Made by a program: the position numbers and the translations under genes | DNA from: an uncultured Gemmiger sp. | Lineage (GTDB): Bacteria > Bacillota > Clostridia > Oscillospirales > Ruminococcaceae | Reading direction: 5' to 3' | NCBI GenBank assembly: GCA_947629015.1 | Contig: CANRCB010000008.1 | Span: forward strand, 1 to 64,000 | Length of the DNA stretch: 64,000 nt | Part shown: one piece after another, positions 58,451 through 64,000 of the stretch | Layout: each line of letters starts with the position of its first letter | Numbering within the stretch: position 1 is the first letter of the stretch | The notes under the pieces: generated by a model | Databases searched by the model: none | What the model saw: the letters and a program-made list of their open reading frames with translations, nothing else | Told to the model about the DNA's origin: nothing

Positions 58451-60295
58451 TCATTCATGCAGCCACAGCGGCGCGGCGTCCAGTACGGCGCGCAGCACGC
58501 CCCCGGCGTTCGCGCCGCCGCCGCCGTATTCCAGCACCACCGCGACGGCGATCTGCGGTGCCTCGGCGGGGGCGTAGGCGATGAGCACCGAGTTGGTGTA
58601 GTGCCCGCCGCCGGGCAGCGTGGCGGGCAGCTGCGGGCTGCCGGTCTTGGCGGCGCAGGTCACGCCGGCGCCGCGCAGCGCCGCCAGCGTGCCGGCCATG
58701 CGCACCATCCCCTCCCGTATGGGGCCGAACACCGCCTCCCCGCCGGGGGCGGTATCGGCCACGGCGGGCTGCGCCTGCCACACCACCGCGCCGGTGCGCG
58801 GGTCGGTGGCGCTTTGGGCAAAATGCAGCACGGGGCGCGCGCCGCCGTTGGCCAGCGCGGCGGCGTAGGCCGCCAGCTGCAGCGGCGTCACGGCGGTGTT
58901 GGCCTGCCCGATGGCGGCCTGCAGCTCCAGCCCGTTTTGGAAATTTTCATCCCCGGACCAGGTCAGCCGGCCGGCGGCGCCGGGCAGCTCGGCGCCGGTG
59001 TCGGCGGCAAGGCCCAGCCGCTGCGCCGTGGCCGAGAACGCGTCCACGCCAAGGCGGCGGCCCACATCGTAAAAATAGATGTTGCAGCTGTATTGCAGCG
59101 CCGTGCGCAGGTCCACCGCGCCGCCGTGGCTGATCTGCAAACAGCGCGGGCGGTAACCCGCGTAATAGGTGTAGCGCCCGCCGCAGTACACGGTGTCCTG
59201 CGGGGTGATGAGCCCTGCCGCCAGCGCGCAGGCCGCCACCGCCGGCTTGAACGCCGACCCCGGCGCGTACTGCCCCCACAGCACCCGGTCCAGCAGGGGG
59301 GCGTCGTCCGCCGCGGCCAGCGCGGCATACCCCGCCCGATAGGCGGCCAGGTCGTACCCCGGCCAGCTGACGGCGGCCAGGACGCCGCCGGTGTGCACAT
59401 CCACCACCGCGGCCGCGCCGGCGCACGCCTCCCGCCCGGCGCCGGCGGCTTTGGTGGTACGCAGGCGCTCCAGCTCGCTTTGCAGGGCCTGCTGCACCAC
59501 GCGCTGCAACCCGGCGTCCAGATACAGGTGCAGGTCCGCCCCCGGGCTTGGCGCCGTGCGCACGGCGGCGCTCCGCACCTCGCCGCTGCCGATGCCGGCG
59601 CGCACCGCCAGCGTGCCGGGCACCCCGCGCAGAAGGGTGTCCCACGCGGCTTCCAGCCCGCTCTGGCCGATGTCGGCATCCATCGGCACGCCGGCCGCGC
59701 GCAGCGCGCCGCCGTCCGCCTGCCACTGCTCCGCCGTGATGGGCCCGGTCAGGCCCAGCGTGTGCGGGGCCAGCGCGCCCGCGCCCTCCGGCCAGGTGCG
59801 CTGCCCGCGCGGGATCAGCCACACCGCCCCCTGCTGCGGCAGCCCGGCGGCGTACAGCGCGGCGGCGTCCGCGTCCGAAAGCCCCCGGGCCAGCGGCATC
59901 GCCCCCGCCGACACCGACAAAGCAAAGGCGGCGAGCTGTGTTTCCACATCCTCGCCGCCCTGGGGGACAAGGCCCCTGCGTTCCAATTCCGTTATCGTCT
60001 GAGCCAAGCTGCTGCCCGGCGGCGCCGGGTAGGCAAGATACAGGTCATACACCGTCTCGTCCCGCGCCAGGACCGTGCCGTCCCGGCTGAGGATGGCCCC
60101 GCGCGCTGCGGGCAGCGGCAGGGTATAGGCGGCGGTGCTGGCCTCGGCCGCCTTTTGGGCGTAGGTGTCCGCCGCGAAAAACTGCATCCACACAAGGCGG
60201 GCCGCAAAGGCCGCGAACACGGCGCCGCACAGCACCGCCAGCAGGGCGATGCGCGCCCTGCCGCCCACCCCGCCATGCCGCGGCCGTTTTGCCAT
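58451..60295 (-). CDS. mrdA: Penicillin-binding protein 2 (elongation transpeptidase)
   Basis: The 614-residue class B PBP has one N-terminal membrane segment (about 15-36), a dimerisation/linker part, and a transpeptidase domain with SAFK (Ser347, Lys350), SCN (403-405) and KTG (550-552). It cross-links lateral-wall peptidoglycan with the Mre/Rod machinery. The ATG at 60295 follows AAGGGGGTG; an upstream ATG has no ribosome site. It is 46 bases downstream of mreC, where mreD would be expected. Confidence 0.9.
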   Translation of the reverse strand: MAKRPRHGGVGGRARIALLAVLCGAVFAAFAARLVWMQFFAADTYAQKAAEASTAAYTLPLPAARGAILSRDGTVLARDETVYDLYLAYPAPPGSSLAQTITELERRGLVPQGGEDVETQLAAFALSVSAGAMPLARGLSDADAAALYAAGLPQQGAVWLIPRGQRTWPEGAGALAPHTLGLTGPITAEQWQADGGALRAAGVPMDADIGQSGLEAAWDTLLRGVPGTLAVRAGIGSGEVRSAAVRTAPSPGADLHLYLDAGLQRVVQQALQSELERLRTTKAAGAGREACAGAAAVVDVHTGGVLAAVSWPGYDLAAYRAGYAALAAADDAPLLDRVLWGQYAPGSAFKPAVAACALAAGLITPQDTVYCGGRYTYYAGYRPRCLQISHGGAVDLRTALQYSCNIYFYDVGRRLGVDAFSATAQRLGLAADTGAELPGAAGRLTWSGDENFQNGLELQAAIGQANTAVTPLQLAAYAAALANGGARPVLHFAQSATDPRTGAVVWQAQPAVADTAPGGEAVFGPIREGMVRMAGTLAALRGAGVTCAAKTGSPQLPATLPGGGHYTNSVLIAYAPAEAPQIAVAVVLEYGGGGANAGGVLRAVLDAAPLWLHE

Positions 60296-60341
60296 GCCCC
60301 GCACCCCCTTTTGCCTCTTGCCTGCCATTATACCCGTTTTT

Positions 60342-61070
60342 TCATCCGGCTGCAACAAAATACACGGCCCCGGCCAGGTCGGCCGTATCGGCCAGGGGGG
60401 CGCGGGCGGTCAGGGCGGTGTCGTCGGGGGTGGGGTCGGCGGCCAGCAGGCCCACCCAGTAGCCGTCCGCCGTGGTCACCAGCGTGCCCGCGTGCGGCGC
60501 GGCGGCGCGCGCCAGCCCCGCCACCGCCCAGCCGCCGTCGGTTTGCAGGACGCCGCCGCTGGCCCCGGCAAGGCAGGCGGCCGCGGCGCCCACCGTCACC
60601 GTCAGCCCGCCGCCGCCGTCATCGGCCGTGACGCGCCCCACATACCGCCCGCGCCGGTCCAGCACCGCGGCGCCGGCGGGCACCGCCGCGCCGCAGGCAA
60701 GCACCAGCGTGCCCGGCGCCGCCCGCACCAGCCGCGCCGGCGCAAAGCGGCCGCCCTGCGGCCGGGCGGGGCTGTGGGCAAAGTCCCGCAGGGCGTCGTT
60801 CTCCTCGATCAAGGGCACCGTCTCGGCCAGCGCGGTGCGCAAAGCGAAATTTTCCTCCCGCAAAGCCGAAAGCTGCGCCTCGAACGCCGGCGCCGCCAGC
60901 GCCAGCACCCGGTCCGGCACGCCGCGCGCCCACGCCGCCAGGTACGGCCCGCCCAGCCAGGCCCCGAACCCCAGCACCGCCGCCGCCAGCCCCCAGGCCA
61001 GCCACCGCGCCCCGCGCCGCCAGCGGCGCACCGGCCGCCCGCCCCGCCGGTAATCCAACTGCCTGCCCAT
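60342..61070 (-). CDS. mreC: Rod-shape protein MreC (divergent)
   Basis: The 242-residue protein has an Arg-rich cytoplasmic start, one membrane segment (about 24-42), a short coiled coil (LSALREENFALRTAL) and a beta-domain with the GVTADD- and GGVLQ-type glycine pattern of MreC. It is shorter and more Ala-rich than typical MreC. The ATG at 61070 follows a GGGGGG-type site. Adjacent mrdA supports the identification. Confidence 0.8.
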   Translation of the reverse strand: MGRQLDYRRGGRPVRRWRRGARWLAWGLAAAVLGFGAWLGGPYLAAWARGVPDRVLALAAPAFEAQLSALREENFALRTALAETVPLIEENDALRDFAHSPARPQGGRFAPARLVRAAPGTLVLACGAAVPAGAAVLDRRGRYVGRVTADDGGGGLTVTVGAAAACLAGASGGVLQTDGGWAVAGLARAAAPHAGTLVTTADGYWVGLLAADPTPDDTALTARAPLADTADLAGAVYFVAAG

Positions 61071-61122
61071 ACGCCCGCCCCCCGCGCTTTGCCTGCTTTT
61101 ACTGTATGCCGCCACGCGCCCC

Positions 61123-61151
61123 TTTTACCACCGGCGGGTTTGTGCTATAAT
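61123..61151 (+). promoter_or_regulatory. Promoter of the HAD phosphatase operon
   Basis: TTTTAC (61123-61128), 17 bases, TATAAT (61146-61151). Confidence 0.72.
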
Positions 61152-61175
61152 GAGCGTAATGATACAGGGAAGGGG

Positions 61176-62018
61176 ATGCCCGCCTTGGCCTACCGGCTGC
61201 TGCTTTTGGATATCGACGGCACGCTGCGCCCGCAGGGGCACAGCGTCATCCCGGCCGAAAACGTCGCCGCCGTGCGCGCGGTGCAGCGCGCCGGGGTGCT
61301 GGTGGCGGCGGCCACCGGGCGCGGCCGCGCCAGCGTGACGCCAAAGCTGCTCAACGGCCTGGTGCCGGACCACTGGCTGTGCGCCGCCGGCGCACAGGTG
61401 GAGGACGCCGCCGGCCGGGTGCTGCACAAGGCCACCATGAGCGCCGCCGAGGTCGATGCGGTGACGGCGTTCTGCGCCGACCGCGGGTACCCCGTGCGCT
61501 TCACCTTTGCCGACGGCAGCTACGCCTACGTGGGGTACGAGGTTTTTGCCGCGCAGGAACGCCGGCTGGACCACGGCATCGGCTTGAAGGACGGCAGCGC
61601 GCGGGACCGCCACCTGGGCGGCGACGGGCCTTTTTCCGCCTATGGGCCCATCCCGCGCGGCGCGGCGGAGGGGTTTGCCGCGCAGTACCCCGGCCTTGCG
61701 CTGCGCTTTGTGTACGAGGGCAGCGCGGCGCTTGCCGCGGCGGCCGAGGCCGCCAGCTGTGACATCCTGCCCGCCGGGGTGGACAAGGCCGCCGGCCTGC
61801 GGGCGCTGTGCGCGGCCGTCGGCATAAAGGAGGGCGAGTGCGCCGCCATCGGCGATTCCGACAACGACGCCGGTATGCTGCGCGCCGCCGGCCTTGGCGT
61901 GTGCGTGGCGGGCGGCAGCGCGGCCGCCCTGGCCGCGGCGGATTGGGTCTGCCCGCCCGCCGCCGAAAACGGCGTGGCCGCCGCCTGCCGGCGCATCTGG
62001 CCGCAGGCTTTTGCGTGA
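61176..62018 (+). CDS. Cof-type HAD-superfamily phosphatase
   Basis: The 280-residue hydrolase has HAD motif I DIDGTLR, motif II ATGRG, a C2 cap, and motif IV GDSDNDAGML. Members dephosphorylate sugar phosphates or flavin-type cofactors. CAGGGAAGGGG precedes the ATG. Its TGA overlaps the GTG of the next gene. Confidence 0.9.
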   Translation: MPALAYRLLLLDIDGTLRPQGHSVIPAENVAAVRAVQRAGVLVAAATGRGRASVTPKLLNGLVPDHWLCAAGAQVEDAAGRVLHKATMSAAEVDAVTAFCADRGYPVRFTFADGSYAYVGYEVFAAQERRLDHGIGLKDGSARDRHLGGDGPFSAYGPIPRGAAEGFAAQYPGLALRFVYEGSAALAAAAEAASCDILPAGVDKAAGLRALCAAVGIKEGECAAIGDSDNDAGMLRAAGLGVCVAGGSAAALAAADWVCPPAAENGVAAACRRIWPQAFA

Positions 62019-62548
62019 GCGCGCCGCTGCCCGCGGGCTATACCCGCGTGGGGCCGGGCCTGCCGCCGGTCTTTGATGCGCAAAAGGGCGCCGCCGCCCT
62101 GCTTTTGGGCAGCTTCCCCAGCCCCAAAAGCCGGGAACAGGGCTTTTATTACGGCCACCCGCAGAACCGATTCTGGCCGCTGCTCGCCGCCCTGACCGGG
62201 GAGCCGGTGCCCGCATGGGGCGATATCGCTGCCAAGCGCGCCCTGCTCACCCGCCACGGGCTGGCCTTGTGGGATACCATTGCAAGCTGCGCCATCCGCG
62301 GCGCGTCGGATGCCTCCATCCGGGAGGCGGTGCCCAACGATATCGCCGCGCTCGCCAAACGGCTGGGCGTGCGGGCGGTGTTCTGCAACGGCGGCACATC
62401 GGCGCGGCTGTACGCCAAATACTGCGAACAGGCGGTGGGCATCGCGGCCGTTGCGCTGCCCTCCACCAGCCTCGCCAACGCCGGCTGGGGGCTGCCGGCG
62501 CTGCAGGCGGCCTGGGGCGCCGCCCTCGCGCCGTATCTGGCGCGGTAA
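62015..62548 (+). CDS. DNA glycosylase of the deoxyinosine/Mug type
   Basis: The 177-residue protein has the uracil-glycosylase-superfamily fold with the block LLGSFPSPKSREQGFYYGHP followed by QNRFWPLL, characteristic of hypoxanthine-DNA glycosylases. PSTSLANAGW is the second conserved loop. It would excise deaminated adenine. The GTG start overlaps the preceding stop (GTGA), implying coupled translation. Confidence 0.87.
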   Translation: MSAPLPAGYTRVGPGLPPVFDAQKGAAALLLGSFPSPKSREQGFYYGHPQNRFWPLLAALTGEPVPAWGDIAAKRALLTRHGLALWDTIASCAIRGASDASIREAVPNDIAALAKRLGVRAVFCNGGTSARLYAKYCEQAVGIAAVALPSTSLANAGWGLPALQAAWGAALAPYLAR

Positions 62549-62575
62549 AAATCCCGCCGCGGGGCGCGCCGCACC

Positions 62576-62604
62576 TTGCAACCCGGGCGGTTTTGTTTTA
62601 TAAT
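62576..62604 (+). promoter_or_regulatory. Promoter of xpaC-telA
   Basis: TTGCAA (62576-62581), 17 bases, TATAAT (62599-62604). Confidence 0.85.
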
Positions 62605-62646
62605 ACCAATGTATGGGCATTTTGCCCGCAGGGGAGGCGCATCGCC

Positions 62647-63276
62647 ATGGAAAAATGGGAGGAAAAACGCCAAAAGCCCGTGCTGCCGCTGTATATGGCG
62701 GCGGCGGTGTGGCTGGTGGGCGCGCTCGTGCTGCCGCCGTACACGCTTTCCAACCTGCTCATCCTGGCGGGGGCGTCGCTGCTGGTGTACGCCGTGGGGC
62801 TGCGCCTTTGCCCCACCCGCGTGGTGAGGACGCCGGTCGCCTACGCCACCGGCAGTGAGGACACCGACGCGCTGCTGGCCGGCATCACGAAAAACCTGGA
62901 CGGGCTCCACGCCCTCAACATCGACATCCCCGACGCGGCGCTCTCCGCCGCGATGGACCGCATGGAGAAGGCCGGCCGCGGCATCGTGGACGCCGTGGCC
63001 CAGGCCCCCGGCAAGGCGCGCCAGGTGGACCGCTTCGCGCGGTATTACCTGCCGGAGGTGCTCAAGATCCTTTCCGCCTACGCCGGCATGGAAAAGGCGG
63101 GCGTCAAGGGCGAAAACGCCGACCAGATCCTGGGCGACGTGCGCAGAAACGCCGAGACGATGGCCACCGCGTTTGAGAACCAGCTGGACGCGCTCTACTC
63201 CGCCGAGGCGCTGGACATCTCCACCGACATCGAGGTGCTGGACGGCATCCTCAAGGCGCAAAACCTGGCCCAATAG
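62647..63276 (+). CDS. xpaC: XpaC-like membrane protein
   Basis: The 209-residue protein has two N-terminal membrane segments (about 13-50) and a helical C-terminal region (YYLPEVLKILSAYAGMEKAG), as in the XpaC 5-bromo-4-chloroindolyl phosphate hydrolysis family. Despite the family name the function is unclear, and partnership with TelA, encoded next, is standard in Firmicutes. GGGGAGG precedes the ATG. Confidence 0.87.
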   Translation: MEKWEEKRQKPVLPLYMAAAVWLVGALVLPPYTLSNLLILAGASLLVYAVGLRLCPTRVVRTPVAYATGSEDTDALLAGITKNLDGLHALNIDIPDAALSAAMDRMEKAGRGIVDAVAQAPGKARQVDRFARYYLPEVLKILSAYAGMEKAGVKGENADQILGDVRRNAETMATAFENQLDALYSAEALDISTDIEVLDGILKAQNLAQ

Positions 63277-63325
63277 GCAAGACCTGCTCAAAAATATACA
63301 TTGCAACGAAAGGATGGAACCTGCC

Positions 63326-64000
63326 ATGGCCGACCTCAACACCACCCCCGAACTGGACCTCAACGCCCCCGCCGCCCCCAGCCTGACGCTGGAGGCCGAA
63401 CCCGCGCCCAGCCTGACGCTGGACCCCGCCGCCGGGACCGCCGAGGAGGCCAAACCCGCCGTGCCCGAAGCGGAGCCCTTCAAGCTGGAGGACACGCCCC
63501 TGTCGCCGGAAGAGCAGAAGATGGTGGATGACTTCGCCGAGAAGATCGACGTGACCAACAGCCAGATGATCCTGCAATACGGCGCCGCCAGCCAGAAAAA
63601 GCTCAGCGATTTTTCCGACACGGCGCTCTCCCGCGTCAAGACCAAGGACATGGGCGAGACCGGCAAGATGCTCACCGACCTCATCGGCGAGCTCAAGGGT
63701 TTTGACGCCACCGAGGAGCAGAAGGGCCTGCTGGGGCTGTTCTTCAAGGGCAAAAACAACGTCGAAACGCTGAAGATGAAGTACGAAAGCGCCGACAAGA
63801 ACGTAGAGCGCATCAAGGCCCAGCTGGAGGACCACCAGGTCACCCTGATGAAGGACATCACGATGCTGGACAAAATGTACCAGCTCAACATGGTGTACTT
63901 CAAGGAATTGACGATGTACATCCTTGCCGGGCAGAAGCGCCTCAAGCAGGTGCGCGGGACCACCCTGAAAGAGGCGCAGGACAAGGCCGCCCGCACCCAG
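63326..64000 (+). CDS. telA: TelA-family toxic anion resistance protein (3' end outside window)
   Basis: The first 225 residues are present. An acidic, Pro/Ala-rich N-terminal tail with a repeated PSLTLE/PSLTLD element (about 15-50) is followed by the helical TelA domain (QMILQYGAASQKKLSDFSD, TGKMLTDLIGELKGFD, KYESADKNVERIKAQLEDHQ). TelA proteins are linked to tellurite and cell-envelope stress resistance. AAAGGA precedes the ATG. The gene continues past 64000. Confidence 0.88.
   Translation, partial: MADLNTTPELDLNAPAAPSLTLEAEPAPSLTLDPAAGTAEEAKPAVPEAEPFKLEDTPLSPEEQKMVDDFAEKIDVTNSQMILQYGAASQKKLSDFSDTALSRVKTKDMGETGKMLTDLIGELKGFDATEEQKGLLGLFFKGKNNVETLKMKYESADKNVERIKAQLEDHQVTLMKDITMLDKMYQLNMVYFKELTMYILAGQKRLKQVRGTTLKEAQDKAARTQ

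Noticed and set aside
1-64000. CRISPR arrays, insertion sequences, integrases, rRNA and tRNA genes
   Set aside because: I looked for regular short repeats with unique spacers, transposase motifs and RNA gene signatures and found none. The R1/R2 repeats are not spaced like CRISPR repeats.

Overview
The window is GC-rich throughout and reads as a chromosomal segment of a Gram-positive gut anaerobe of the Clostridia. An Oscillospiraceae member of the Faecalibacterium/Subdoligranulum type is my best guess, from gene content, lipoprotein signals, strong AGGAGG ribosome sites and codon use. No rRNA, tRNA, CRISPR array, transposase or phage gene was seen. About 54 genes or gene remnants are described. 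Starts were chosen mostly by ribosome-binding site.

Region 1 (about 0.6-13.6 kb) is a sucrose/fructan locus. On the minus strand are a LacI-type repressor, a DUF624 (YesL-like) membrane protein and a single-pass membrane partner. Divergent from them are two CUT1 permeases and a binding lipoprotein behind a consensus promoter with four copies of a GTGCAnnTGCAC operator. A GH32 beta-fructosidase, a fructokinase, a secreted flavin-dependent reductase with a covalent-FMN motif, and a probable amylosucrase follow.

Region 2 (about 14-41 kb) looks like a rhamnogalacturonan-I utilisation region comparable to the yes/ytc genes of Bacillus subtilis. It has two more ATPase-less CUT1 transporters, two paralogous AraC regulators, a fused PL11 lyase-CE12 esterase with no signal peptide, a CE4 deacetylase, a GH106-like rhamnosidase, a GH112 phosphorylase (probably galactosyl-rhamnose), rhamnose mutarotase, a TIM-barrel isomerase, an aldo-keto reductase and a GH105 hydrolase. 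More DUF624 and partner genes are interspersed, and there is a decayed GH2 fragment. The enzymes look cytoplasmic, so the cell probably imports oligosaccharides and finishes them inside. Three operon promoters share 21-bp-spaced repeats, suggesting one AraC-type regulon.

Region 3 (about 41-50 kb) holds a two-gene ABC exporter-type system, a PHP phosphatase, two peptidoglycan-binding proteins (one SleC/SpoIID-like with six repeats, one M15-like peptidase) and an aldose-epimerase-like protein.

Region 4 (about 50-64 kb) is housekeeping: a divergent CaCA-type membrane protein, proS, acpP, dapF, dapL, a flavin-reductase-like small protein, mgsA, minD, mrdA, mreC, a HAD phosphatase, a deoxyinosine-type DNA glycosylase and xpaC-telA, the last cut by the window end.

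Two families of GC-rich dispersed repeats fill most long gene-free stretches. One (R1) repeatedly sits just beyond terminator hairpins. The other (R2) is present as a 244-bp tandem duplication near 56.5 kb.
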